The notes under the pieces: model-generated | What the model was told of the DNA's origin: nothing | Seen by the model: only the letters and a program-made list of their open reading frames with translations | Databases searched by the model: none | In this document: in pieces, positions 1-12,125 of the stretch | How positions within the stretch are numbered: position 1 is the first letter of the stretch | How the letters are laid out: the number at the start of each line of letters is the position of its first letter | DNA from: Gongronella butleri | Lineage: Eukaryota; Mucoromycota; Mucoromycetes; Mucorales; Cunninghamellaceae | Assembly: GCA_025201375.1 (NCBI GenBank) | Contig: JAIWZP010000012.1 | Span: forward strand, 496,001-560,000 | Direction: 5' to 3' | Length of the DNA stretch: 64,000 bases | Translations under genes and position numbers: made by a program

Positions 1-3000
1 ACGTCATGCATGAGTGGCGCCATCGAGTGTATGTCGAAAGAGCATTCTTGTGAACCGACTGAAGGTACGCCTTTTGCAAGTGAATGCTGAGAAACGATGA
101 ACCATGGCGCTGGAGCACGTCGCAATGCTTTGTACGCAGGCGTGCAATTGAATCCCAAAGCACTTTGTCCAATCCGACGTTTACGTTTAACAATGTTTCC
201 TCTGTTGTATCCGTGCGCTCGGTTTCAGGTGATGTTTTGTGTATTAACTCGTGCAAAACAATTGCTGTGTGAGCATTGCTAGATCCTGACTGTGTTGCAT
301 TGTTGTCGTTCTTCCATATCTCTATTTCACGATAGATTGGCGTGGCATGGTGGAAGAGCCCCATTTTTTGGTGTAAAATATTCCTTAAAACGCTAATTCT
401 TGATGCTTGCCATTGAGCATTTTGTTGTATAGCACTGAAGATGGCCTGACGCGGCCGTTCGCGCCAATTGAATGAGTGGGCGCGAATACGATTGGCCGTC
501 ACGTGCAAGATCAAAAAGCAAGGCTTTTCATTGTTATTTCTTATGTGGATGTCTTGACTGGGGCCGAGTTGACCATCGCTTGACAAGATGGATGGTGATA
601 CAGAGACACTTTGCACTTGACTTGCTGAGTTTTGTGGGGAATGGACTTGATGATCCGTTTGAATCGAGCGATTACTAAAGGTACTAACGCGTCTTCGCAT
701 GTTTGATCCGTAAATTGGGCTGCCAAACTGCTGAACCAACTCCTTCAGACCACAAATAGCCATGAATTCGATGTTTTGCAGTTTGTTGCTCGCAAATGCG
801 CGCGTATTGTACGGCAACCAGTCAGAATCGTGATTCTTAATGTCATCAGCTTTTCGCCAAGTTATCGTGGGCATAAAGGGCCCTGTAAGGTTGTCTTCAA
901 GACACGACACAAAGGAGGACATAAACCATGGAGTGACAGTCTCGGATCTTATGTCAATTGTCTGCACCGTTGGATTGCCCCAATCATCTGATAGCTGAAG
1001 CAAGTAGAGTACCATGTCAATGATTTTTTTGCGCACCATTGTTCCCAGTCTGAATGTTAGAGGTGGGCGGCCAAGGTATTCGACAGCGTTTTGCAAAGCA
1101 GCAAACTCAGACGACAAGATGGATCCCAGATTCAACGACACGACTTGCTCAATAAAATAATCGCAAATGCTATGGCGGAAGCTCGATTCAATGTATTTGA
1201 GAAGCTCCTCTGCATTGACATCACCCATTGTCCAGATTTCGATCTTGAGCTGGCAAATTGCATTGGATTGATCAATTTGCAGCAAGTCGCTGCTCAGATA
1301 GCGCTTGATAGCTTCCAGGTCAACCGACAATGGAAACGATTGGTACCCGCCAAGGTCAACCAACTGGCCATGATCATTTAAAACGCTAATCAGCACCCCA
1401 GCCATTCCGCAACCACATTTGATGGCCAATGGGGATGATTTCAGCGTTCGTTGAATACAATTATAATAAAACGAATAGAAGCTATTCAGTAGAAGTTATT
1501 GTTAGCCAGATCTCATTGGTAGCGTGTAACTTTTTTTTTACCTTGATTCATAATTAAATGCTTGTTTGTCATGGCCAAGATTGCTTGCCGAGCTGTACTT
1601 AATCCGCAATGCTTCCAAAATCCCAGAACCCGCCATTGGTTTGATGTGGTGACCAGAAATTGATGATTTGAAAAACTTGAGAAGCTTCAATGGGTCTGTA
1701 ACGATACTGGATACAGAGAGTGTGTGACTGATATTGCAATCCGTGTTCATGGGTAGCAAATAATCGGCATCCTGGGCGAAAATAGACATAAATTCAGCAA
1801 AAAAAAAAAAAACTTGTTATTATTGTAAAAACTTACCGCCAAAGTAAGTTTAGCATCAGGGTTTCGAGAGAAAAAAGCTTGCATTTCTTCAAGCGTTACT
1901 TCAGAATCCAACTTGGCTTTGATCAATGGAATAAAATCATTTTCAATCCAGATGGGGCATGATAGGCCATGCACTTGTAAAACAATGCTGTGAGCGTTTC
2001 CTAACTTGGGATTTCCTGGCACCAATGGAAGGGCTGGTGTATTTTTGCCCGAGCTGCTGAGAGTAAAGTACACAATGCTGTTTTCGCGCTCGATTACAAA
2101 CATCCCTGGAATGTTTTGAACTGCAAATGGGCGCAACACGTTTGTTTTTAGATGATTCATCGCCTTCTCAGGAGACACGCGCCAGTGCAAAGGAAATTCG
2201 GCAATGTGAACAATAGGACATGCAAATTGTCCGGGTAAAAAGCGGCGAGTTTCGACTGAGAAGGATTCGTCAGCAGATTGCCCGTTTTCATCGGACGATG
2301 ATAGCAATTCCGGGCACGCCACCAGGTACACACTATAACGGATGGCTCAAAAGTTAGCTTGTGTAAAATACACGATCAAGGAACCCCTAACCTTGATACT
2401 CGGGACGACTGCAATTGTTTCAGCAACATGAGCTGATTTGCGCGTTTTTCAACTGCCTTCAATTTATCAATGACTTGAATGTTGTCCGGGCGTTCAATTT
2501 CGTTGATTTCAATATTGAATGGCGAGAAAAGGATGTGTACATCGACATGATGATGATGCACACGCATCAGCACCAAAAACATCTGTTCGCCTGCAATGTC
2601 GGCAGCATGCAGCAGATTGTCCAATCTTGTCAAACAGAACCCATTCACGTCCTGCTCCAATTGCTGCAAGAATATTCCATGCTGATTGCTTTTGATGAGA
2701 TGTAGTGGCACTGAGAACCGGTTGTAATTTTTGTTGTAACAAGAGCATTTGTTTAGCTTTTGCTCAATGAACTTGAGCATCGTCTCCGTAAGGTTTTTGT
2801 TATGGCGTATTAAACCGGAAATCATGTACTCTGTCAACAGCCATGAGATCATCTCTTTTGTTTCAATGACAGCCAAACATTGATTTTTTGCAAGATATTC
2901 TTCAAAATCGGATTTTTTTGCATTTTTTCTACAAGAAATCGATCATCAATGGTTTTAACATGCACGTCGCTTAAAAATAAATGCGGGTAGACTTACGCTA

Positions 3001-4678
3001 AAATGTGATCTTGAGCTGGAGTGACTTTAAACACCAAATTTAGCAAAATGCGACTGGCATGTAGTGGTGATGCATTATTGTCTGCAATAGCGTCCTGGAA
3101 CAGTTCATAATTTACGGATGGCTCATCCGAAACATTCAATAAAATTTCTTGCATAGCCTCGATTGATGCCAGTGGCTTGCTGAGAGGTACCGTTTGTAAT
3201 TTTGCTGATAGAGTCTTGGTCACATCCGATGCACTTGATCTTGGGAGGCGAGGAGAGTACGTACAGCTGAAATTGAGAAACAATGGGCGTCCCAGTTCTT
3301 TGTTTGGCGCCTTTCTACCATTGTAAACATAGACTTGTGCCCGCTGCGAGTCTTGGGATTGCTTAGATTGCGTCTGTATTCTTGTAAAGTGATATTCCAG
3401 TGTCTTTTCCCAGGTCGTTTCGACAGCGCTAAAGGGGCCACTGTATTAATAATAACTTTTATATTTTTTTTTTTTTTTTTACATGGGCAATACTGTATGT
3501 TACTCACGATTTTTCGCACTGTTGCAGAGCCATTGCATAAATGTATTCAGTCATATCCAGCTTAATTACTAGCTCATCACACGAAGCCAATGTCTGATCG
3601 ATATCCAGAGAGTAGGGACGTGTATTGGCAAGAATTGACGTGTACATCACCTGAATAAAACTTTTTGCATAAAGTGCTGTCAATTGTGCCAACAATTGTG
3701 ATTGTGAAACCAGCATTATTGATGATTGATTATGAATTGACTGCACGTGCTCACCCATGTACACTTTTTCTGGTGAACAAGCATGTGTAACGTCAATATA
3801 ATCGTGAAAAGTCAATGCAATTGGATCAAAAGGAAGATGTCCATTCTTCTCGAGATCCGTCGAGGGATTGTTTGCAACATTTGCGGCCATTGTCAATGGA
3901 GAAAGATGCGTGGTAGCTTGTCGGGTACATTCAAAGACACAAAACGGTTGAAAGGCAAGATTGTGTCTTTCAAAAGACGTCATTAAGATGGTGACAGACT
4001 CGTCGCTAGTACGACAAAGATAATAACTTGGATTTGCGCTTTGCTTGACGCCGATGAGCACCAAGTGCTTGAATATATTATACCAAAGCTGAGAATCCGC
4101 GTCTGCTTGAATCACATTGATATATTGGAATTTTTCGGCGAGCAAAACACTCAGGTGTTTGTAAAAGGTTGGGGCGAATCCTAAACTTTCATTTTCATCT
4201 GAATCCAGATTTGGTAGACGATAAACATATAGCAAGTACGGACTGGCGGCCAGCAATTCAGGTACATTGATCAAATCTGCCTCTTGCAAAGTCAAAACGT
4301 ACTGCTCGTCAGATTTCAATTTCTCTGTTGCTTGATTCGCAGTGTTTTCCATGGACGTGGTGGATGATTTGACAAATTCAAAAGTTATCAGCCGAGAAAT
4401 GTGCCACCTGTCCGTGTGAAACGTATTTGTAGTCATTTGCAAGAAAGCATGGCTGCTGAGACAAGGTTCGACCCACAATCCAGATTGTACGCCACCATTT
4501 TCATCTGTTTGAACCAAAAATTGAACTCCAATGGTACAAGTTTTCTGTGCTTCAGTAATTGTTTGGCTTTGATTCACCGTCAATTCAAAGTAAAGCAACA
4601 TCTTGCTTGAATTTGATATAATTATTTTGTAGCCCTGTTGTTGATGAGACGACCGTAAGATTGCAAGATCCAGGAACA

Positions 4679-4757
<79 letters not shown>

Positions 4758-7552
4758 TTGGATAATCTTGATTTCACAAGATAATCAAAAACACGTTCCA
4801 TCTTTATCGCAATTGAACTCGGGGACCATCGCCAAGTGTAATGCCACAGGTAGTCGTTTACAAGAGTTTTTTCGACCATTAAAGCTCGCAATGGGCGATA
4901 CCAAAATGATCGAAATTTCCCTGATATTGCGGCAATTGAGTCACCAAGTACAAGTCGTGGCAATGGCCTTGTGCAAGCGGTAAATTGAACTTGGCTTTTT
5001 AGCAAAGATTGAAGGTGATTCTTTGCCTGCTGCCTGGCGGCAGCATCCATATTGAAATAGCAGAGTGTGACTGTCGCAAGGTGTCCACAATCAATGTGAA
5101 TCTTGGCATTGCAAAATGAAGTGTCGCCGTCGTATTTCAAATGGGCTTCAACACGTGTAAATGAAATCTCGCCATTGTCGCCTTGGTATTGGATATGCGC
5201 CCAACTTGCACACAAAAATTGCTCCAAGATGCTCATATCTTCACGCAATGGCTTGTCGTTAAATGCGAACAAGATACCAAAGGTCTCGAAATCGAACCAG
5301 CTGCGCTGCTGGCGCTTTTTCCAAAGTTTACACGCAAGCCCAATGTTTTTTTTGATATCCTTGGTCTTGGCAGCCAATGGTGTAGCAATGAAGTAATCTG
5401 GGATGGGCTCTTCCTTGATATTTTGCCAGTGGTTGTTGAGCGTTTCGTCTCCGTCATATATGCGGAGCAGCGTGGCCACAAGTCGCTCGATTTTTCCAAG
5501 CACGTCAGCTCTGGATGCTTGATTCTCACGAGTATTCTTGCCCGTTGCCATCAGATGCAATTGAAGCTGCTTTCGAAAATAGGTCCAATTTTGCAAAATA
5601 TGCGCAAATTCGCCTTCACCACGCACGACAATTTCTGCATGAATGTTTTTCAAGCGGCGACAAATCGATTCGTGCGGCTGGTCCTCGTTTGCAGCTGCCA
5701 ATGACCCTTTAACCCGGTATTCGATTATGACGCAAGGGTGCCAGTGCAAAGTTACCGTAAGATTGACTTGATTTGACACTGCTGATGGCTGATCAATAGA
5801 TTTACTGAGCCAAATTCGGTCCATCTGGAATCCTTCTCTGCTCCGTGCACTCAGTATCAGCTCCAGGGGTGCTATGATCGCGTACTCTTTGTATTTGATC
5901 AATCGCCATTCTACAATTGGAGGACGACTTGTCGGATCCCAAGGAAAGTTGTGGATGTTTTCATTTTCGCTAGACGCCAATGGGACAGCTCTGTTGAATA
6001 TTTCGTGATTTTTGCCTGTTGATTGATTTAAAAGGTACTTTTGCTGGTACGAATTTAAAAAGCTTGGAATTTTCAGCTCAGAGGCGGGGATGGTGTGGTG
6101 CAAGTTAATGATTTTGTTGCTGCGCATCAAATCAACGACAAATTGAGGCCTTTTCAGACGTGCCTGTTGATCGGCAAAGGTGTGGGTGCCTCCAGTCGCT
6201 GTTGTCATGTATTTGAGAATGTCATTGTTTGGTATGAACCCAAAATTGTGACCCGGAACAAAAGAATGGGCGGCAGTCACTTGCACCGCGTGAAAAACGA
6301 TATTTTGCTCGGCAAGCTGCTGAAGCATGGTGCAGTCTTCCGTGCTGGTTTGGATGGCTCCGTCTGTGATCAAAATCGAGAGCCTTTTTCCTTTTTCTCC
6401 AAGCAATTCGTGTGCAAAGATGCTTGCATATATGATTCTTGTCAAATTTGCACCATTTGTCCCTAATACTCGCAAAGAGCTGACATTTGGCTCTTCCAAA
6501 ACGCGCCGTTTGTTGACTTGAACAGATTGGCTGTCGTCATGATCAAGTAGACGCCTTTTTATGTCATTTGTTTCGTCAATTGGCACGGGTGCAGTTTGGA
6601 TGTCAAGATCGTATTTTGTGTTGACGCGTACTAGTCTCAATTGTCGTCGCCACCGACACGAATCGCGCTGGAATAAAAGGAATTCGTGGTACAGCTGAGC
6701 CAAAATATTGTCTACGTTGGACATATTGATGACAATGTTTTGACAGAGAACACGCATTGTTGGATGGCCAGCAAGTATAGGGATCACATTGGTGTTTGAA
6801 GCAAATTGAAAACATTCAATCAAGACAGTCACTCTAATAACTGGATTCTGTTTATAAAAAAAAAAAGGTAAATCGCATGCATTTCACTTAAAAGCCCCAT
6901 TTATTACCACAACACTGCTGGTGCCATCTTTTTTCAGAATCAATGGACAGGCTAGTCCTTCAAGTGAGTTTCGAAGCCTAATGAAAAAGCAATGAGTCGA
7001 CAGATGCAGTGTCATGGCATTTTTTTACGCTTGAAATGCTTTAGGGAGCGGTGCTTGAAGGCCCTCGCCCTCTACAGTGGCCAGGCTTGCACTCAGGTCA
7101 ATTATGTAGACGACATTGTATTCTGAATAGATTGTCATTATGTGTGTTCTCGGCGTGATGATAAATTGAGAATCCGTCGTGGCTGATGGTCCATCATGTA
7201 AACGCACATTTTGGAAAGATTCAATCCAGTCATGACTTTTGTCGCTTGTAATATGTAATATTTGCGACCTCTAAGAGCAATTGTGAGGTCTCACATATAG
7301 CCAAACAACGCCTTACCGAGTCAGAAAAGGTTTTCCCGATTGTTTTGAACATTGTGTCCAATTTCCACAGGATCTCATCACTGCAGCTCACCAGGAACTG
7401 AGGATTCAATAGAAATATGGCTAGCCGTAATTCCTATAAGCAAATAAAAATATAAGATATTGATCAGCCATTATATGATATGCAATTTTACCCTGTGACT
7501 TTCCATGAATGTCTTGTAAGGACGAGAAAGAAATGCGCCGATGCTGTGATTC

Positions 7553-7554
<2 letters not shown>
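1..7554 (-). CDS. SZT2-like protein (KICSTOR-type nutrient-signalling scaffold), 3' end outside window
   Basis: Exons on the minus strand: 7492-7554, 7317-7433, 7029-7270, 6908-6977, 4757-6847, 3508-4634, 2997-3440, 2392-2928, 1837-2332, 1542-1771 and 1-1481. All junctions are GT..AG and phase-consistent, giving about 2,300 residues. The last exon has no stop up to the window edge. The N-terminal region matches my memory of animal SZT2: RELRLAIFLLNP, then FIITPRTHIMTIYSEYNVVY followed at once by IIDLSAS, a D-x-S-x-S MIDAS-like vWA motif at 7085-7099. Further on are LSILITDGAI and a REGFQMDRIWLSK segment. In animals SZT2 is the large KICSTOR subunit that ties GATOR1 to lysosomes and restrains TORC1; that role here is inference. 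The true start is unresolved: a candidate ATG at 7600 lies across a 28-nt homopolymer from the first solid exon. Family call fairly confident, function less so. Confidence 0.72.
4681..4754. repeat. 74-nt uninterrupted T homopolymer inside an intron
   Basis: A pure T run. Read on the minus strand it is an A run starting two bases into an intron of the SZT2-like gene (donor GT at 4756-4755, acceptor ending at 4635). It is the longest homopolymer in the window and follows the same donor-adjacent pattern as shorter runs in other introns. Confidence 0.95.

Positions 7555-7555
<1 letters not shown>

Positions 7556-7583
<28 letters not shown>
7556..7583. repeat. 28-nt T homopolymer upstream of the first supported SZT2-like exon
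   Basis: T run that on the minus strand forms an A tract ending in AAG just before exon 7492-7554. It separates that exon from the in-frame-looking ATG at 7600, so a length error here would change the predicted N-terminus. Confidence 0.9.
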
Positions 7584-7655
7584 GCACTGGTAAGAACCAT
7601 TTTAAGTGCGGAGTTTTAAGATCAAAAAGTGATCAGCACAGCAGTCAGAACATCA

Positions 7656-7661
7656 GTCTGT
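7656..7661. repeat. Left target-site duplication of the LINE (GTCTGT)
   Basis: GTCTGT here is repeated at 10841-10846 directly after the LINE poly-A tail. Six bases is short for a LINE duplication; the preceding A could extend it to seven but is ambiguous with the tail. Confidence 0.6.
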
Positions 7662-7665
7662 AGAA

Positions 7666-7703
7666 CCCAAGCCCTATGGGATGGCCCAAGCCCTATGGGA
7701 TGG
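7666..7703 (+). repeat. 19-bp tandem duplication at the LINE 5' truncation point
   Basis: CCCAAGCCCTATGGGATGG occurs twice in direct succession (7666-7684 and 7685-7703), starting four bases inside the element. Such micro-duplications can arise when the reverse transcriptase slips or switches template while completing a 5'-truncated insertion. Confidence 0.85.
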
Positions 7704-10700
7704 CATCAAAGGTGTTGCCAATGACACTGCGCAAGCCTTTTCGCGCCACCGCCCTCATGTCTTGGCTCGCAAGCTCCGTCAGGCCCAAAAACGACGTAAT
7801 CGCTTATGTCGCGCCAGCATTGAGACCATGGACTTTGCCCGATACCATGAAGAAATTGTCGCTCTGGAGACCACCATCGGTGAGATACAGGAGGAACAGG
7901 CACAGCGCAAATATTTGCAAAAGAGGAAAGAATTGCGTGAAAGAGGGGAAAAATCGCCAGGATACCTCAAAGCAGTATGCAATGCCCGCGCCGCCCAGAG
8001 GCGCCTCCCGCCGCTCGTCCATCCGATCACTTGTGACACATGTTCCCACCCGCCTGCCCTGGAAGACGCGCTCAATTCGTTCTATTCGCGACTCTATACA
8101 CCTGACCCTGTTGACCAATCCGCCATTGATCGACTCACTGCCATTCCCGATCATCTACGTGTTTTCGAGGCAATGGCCGCCCGACTCATGGCCCCCTTCA
8201 CGCTTGAGGAGCTCGCCTTCGCCACCAATCGCGCCCCCCGCCGCAGCAGCCCGGGTGACGATGGATTACCGTATCAATTCTTGTCCCTTCTCATGGCTCA
8301 GCCCACTGTTGGTCCACTGGCCCTCGAGGTTTACAACGAGGCTCTGAGTCAGCAGTGTTTTTTCCCGTCATGGTGCCGCACAGTCCTCACGTTACTGCCC
8401 AAAAAAGGTGATCTGCGTCAATTGGCGAATTGGCGCCCCATATCCTTGATCAACACCGATGCCAAGGTCTGCACGCGTCTTCTCACGGCCCGCCTCCAGA
8501 AGGTTTGCACGGATCTCATCCACCCGCTACAAACCGGCTTTGTGCGAGGCCGCTTTATATCAGAAAATGCGTTTATGGCTCGGGCCCTCATCGACGACGC
8601 CCGCAACAGTGATCGCCCCGGCGTTGCCCTCCTTTTGGATCAGGAAAAGGCATATGAGCGGGTGCATCCGGATTATTTAGCCGCGATTTTGTCGCGCTTT
8701 GGAATTCCCCAGTCTCTCATCTCATCACTGACGCGTCTTTTCTTTTCCGCGGAGATCCGCGTCAATGTCAATGGCTCTGTCACCCAATCGCCGGTCATCC
8801 AAGGATGTGGCCTACGCCAAGGTGACCCCTGTCCCCGCTTTTGTTCAATCTTGCCATGGAACCTTTGATTCGCGCATTGGTTTCTGATCCTGCCCTGGCT
8901 GGCTACACCTTCTCCTCACCACGTGTCGCGGCCACCCCGCATCCAATGGGTTTTGGGTTTGATTCCTTTCCCACTGGTCAGGCGCCGCGTATCCCCCTTT
9001 TGGCCTATGCCGACGATCTGCTCATTGTCGCGTCCTCCCCCAATAATGTCCAAACGATCAATTCGTGGATGGAGACTTACGGGTTCGCGTCCAACGCGCG
9101 TCTTAATCGCGCCAAGACGGCGCTCAATGACAAGGATCCCCCACTTCCGATGATCGATGCACTCGCTGCCGCTGGTTTCCCCACCAACGTGACCACCAAA
9201 TTGTCCCCCGCACCCGCAATTTACCTTGGCTACCCCCTGGCTTTGTCCAAAGCGCAAATCCTCCATTTCTTTTTGGCATTGGTGGCAAAATAGCGTAAGG
9301 CCCTTGACATTTACTCCATGCGGAACCTCTCCTTAGCAGGACGTGTCACCGTGTGGAACTCCCTGATTGCATCGCGCCTATGGTATGTGCTTCGGCTGTT
9401 CACGCCTCCTCCGAGCATACGGAAGGAATTGGATGGCTTGATGGCTTGATGGCCCGTTTCCTCTGGTGCAAGTTTCCACGCGTCAATCGCGCCTGGCTGT
9501 CTCCCCCCCCGCAATAATGGTGGCCTCGGCGCGCTCTCCCCCTCTTTGCAAGGCAATTCACTTCAAGCACGATGGCTAGATGGTCTTTTGGACGACACCA
9601 AAACGCGTCTGGCCCCTTTTGACCGCGTTTTGCGATGGATCTTGGCTACCCATACCAACAATCGCCACCATGTTCTCACCATGATCTTTCCCCAGTTGCG
9701 CATTGGCCGACTTTGGGCCGCGACCGACCATGAGCAACCCCCGCCGTGCATTGTCCCGCTTTTGCACGCATTGGATATGACCCCCCGCCCCCCTTGGCAA
9801 GTTGCGCCGGCTCCTCATCTTTTGGGTTGCCTGCCGATGCTCATGCTTTGGTCTGCAGACAATTTGCCGCCACGTTGCAAGACAGCAGCCAAAAAATACG
9901 CAAAAATGACTATCCACGATCTTTTTGACTTCATAGACACGCCCAATGGCTTTCGCTTGGTCTTGGCCCGCGATGCCGATGGCGGCGAGCCGAGTCGTTC
10001 CCTGTCCCGGTTGCATCCTTGTTCCCTCGCCGTGGACCGCCACATGATGGCGCCACCCACTAGTTTCGCTCAACTTTTCCGGCAACAAGGGAACGCCTGG
10101 TTTGCCACCCTCTGCCCCGACGCGCTACTCGACACGGTCGACATCATCATCACGGACAAGAAACGACTGACCTCGTCGAGAATCCGTGCATGGATCCGCC
10201 CCCCGCCTCCATCCCGTCCCCCCACCTCCCTGTTTTCTGATTGTAATGGCACTGATTGAGCCTCCCTTCGGCGTGAACCCATGTTACATCGCGCCCGGGA
10301 GACCTTGTACCGCCTATCCCTCAACATCCTTCCCTGCGGTGTCAACTTGCACAAAATGCGCATGGAAAGCGTCCCCGCACCTCATTGTCGCATATGCAAA
10401 GTCACCCATGAGGACAATCTCCACCTGATTTTCCGCTGCCCGTACAAGGCACGCATCTGGCTCAAGGCCTGGCGTGCCCTCTTTTCCGAAAACGTCACAG
10501 GTATCCAAGACGTGCTCAACTGCTTCCAAAATCAAGATTGGCCGTCTCCAAGGGAAGCCTTTGCCTCCGTCCATCCCCCCTCCTCCTCACATGTGTTATC
10601 GACGTCGTATGGGGTGCCCATTGGACCCTCATCTTTCACGATTCTTCCTTCACCCCTTCCATCGTGCACCGCAAGGTCATGAAGGCTGTCCGTCGCCTAT

Positions 10701-10731
10701 GCCAAGAATCAATTCTTGAGCCATCCACCTA
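7681..10731 (+). pseudogene. LINE ORF2 remnant: reverse transcriptase plus zf-RVT-like C-terminus
   Basis: The first open segment (7681-8868) contains the RT fingers and palm: NWRPISLINTDAKV, LLDQEKAYERV (motif A Asp) and GLRQGDP. The frame breaks around 8830, where the conserved segment after GDP should continue; the correct frame resumes as FNLAMEPLIRAL and reaches the catalytic AYADDLL motif near 9003-9023, then stops at 9291. Later segments (9546-10259, 10281-10682) carry the thumb/connector and a Cys-His cluster (HCRICKVTHEDNLHLIFRCP) typical of the zinc finger after non-LTR RTs. At least one frameshift and several stops make it non-functional. Confidence 0.88.
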
Positions 10732-10840
10732 GTCCCCTGTTATATCTGTCAATTCTTGTGCCCCCTCTGCCCAATTCTTCGGACAAGGGGCTCTGAAATA
10801 AATCTCATGGCTCACCGCCTCTTTAAAAAAAAAAAAAAAA

Positions 10841-10846
10841 GTCTGT
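10841..10846. repeat. Right target-site duplication of the LINE (GTCTGT)
   Basis: Matches 7656-7661 and sits immediately after the A tail. Confidence 0.6.
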
Positions 10847-11013
10847 CGAACAAATGATAAATTTGCTCATTTTCTGCTTTTACAAGTGACACGGTGTCGA
10901 GATTTTCAAGGAGATTCAAGATACGTTGTCAGCAGGGGTCTCTTCTAATACATACTCGCATTTGCCCGGAAAAATCGCAATGCTAATCGTGTTTCTACAG
11001 CCAAAAAAAAAAA
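10847..11013 (-). pseudogene. Frameshifted coding remnant of unknown family
   Basis: Read on the minus strand, a T-rich acceptor-like tract is followed by an open stretch that includes ISIAIFPGKCEYVLEETPAD. One extra base would join it to LNLLENLDTVSLVK and AENEQIYHLFDR, which runs up to the LINE junction. The protein-like composition on both sides of a single-base break suggests a decayed exon or a sequencing error. It may be a lost 5' exon of the SZT2-like gene, but nothing in that family's N-terminus lets me assign it. Confidence 0.3.
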
Positions 11014-11100
11014 AAAACACTTGGTGCGTCGATTGCGCCTGCGCGTTTTGATTTTCAGGGATTGCTTGGCTCAGAGAATTTTGTAGTAAAAACGATCTGA

Positions 11101-11352
11101 ACAACCAATGTAGTCAAAACGAGCCAATTTCGCACTGCCGCCACAATCACCCATTGCCGCCCTGCCGCTGACGCGCCCGCTGCAGCACAACCAACACGAC
11201 GACGCCGGGCCCCACCCGACTGGGTCCTCCTCGTCGCTCGTCGCGCTTCCGCCGCAATGGCGATTGATCCAATTGATTATTGTGCCGGTGACTCGAAGGC
11301 GTTTCAGGATTGCTTCGGTGGTCTTGTTAAGGACTTATACAGTGGTACGTAA
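11101..11352 (+). pseudogene. Possible CHCH-domain fragment
   Basis: Open frame with an Ala/Pro/Arg-rich lead followed by DPIDYCAGDSKAFQDCF, a C-x9-C spacing seen in one helix of twin-CX9C (CHCH) mitochondrial proteins. The second CX9C helix is missing and the frame stops soon after. A GTACGT donor-like site at the 3' end leaves open a spliced gene, but no following exon was found. Weak call. Confidence 0.25.
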
Positions 11353-12125
11353 GGTAACGAAAAAGAAAAAAACAAGGCGATTTTTAATCTGGTAGATTCT
11401 CACTCAATCCCTTGGCTCAATTTCTTCCCTTTGGTTCATTTTCAAATTTTTGTCCCAAAATTCTTAATAAAACAGTAGAATAGTCATTTATTTTTGTAAG
11501 CTTAGCTGTTATTTACGCGTGCCAATCAAATTTTCATGGCAAACCGATCTGTTTTTGATGTGCGATCAGCTGGCTCGCACAATTTATTTTTTTTTGCTGC
11601 AACGTAAGCCTGTTCACACGCAAAGCAAGCTGAGCATGCGCAGAGTAGATCTGTGATGCACAAAGAGTTGTGGTATGGTGCCAGATTAGCATTGAAAGCG
11701 CGATGGTTGAAGTTAAAATGTATGCAAAAAAAAAAAAAGGGTAAATTGCGCCAACATTCGACTTGCACCGAGCGCTAGGCGCAAACTACGCGTTTTACAC
11801 GTTGCCCGCAGGCATTGAGAAGTAGGAGGTGTTGTGTTTTGTTTGTCTTGGTCACTCAATCGATTTTATTAAAATCTTAATTCAGAGTTGTAGTATAGGA
11901 CAGTCGGCGTGCCTTGGTCGTTCTCAAAGTTTTTAATTCGATGTTTCCGCGGGCCAGCTTGTACCTTAATCGGTTTAGAATATTTCATGCATAAAACCGA
12001 AGCACGTATAGTTAAATATCATATAGTTATTCTCCGAAATATGTTCGGACTAATATACGTAAAAAACCGTATAAAGGTTGGGAAGTATCGCCCAAACCAG
12101 CAGTTTTGATAACAAATTGTAAATC
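11353..12125. other. Intergenic, AT-rich, no gene seen
   Basis: Contains short A/T homopolymers and upstream sequence of the secreted-protein gene at 12126, including AT-rich TATA-like stretches. No convincing coding or RNA feature. Confidence 0.5.

Larger units (their letters stand above)
7662..10840 (+). mobile_element. 5'-truncated, inactive non-LTR retrotransposon (LINE)
   Basis: The element begins abruptly in the ORF2-like region, carries reverse-transcriptase and C-terminal zinc-finger coding sequence, has AATAAA at 10797-10802 and ends in an A tail (10825-10840). It is flanked by GTCTGT repeats. No endonuclease domain is present, so the 5' half was lost on integration. It is more GC-rich than the flanking host DNA. 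It lies just upstream of the 5' end of the SZT2-like gene and in the opposite orientation. It could be in the promoter, 5' UTR or a 5' intron of that gene. Confidence 0.9.

Noticed and set aside
1091..1381. 96-codon plus-strand open frame near the left edge
   Set aside because: Lies antisense to the long, phase-consistent last visible exon of the SZT2-like gene.
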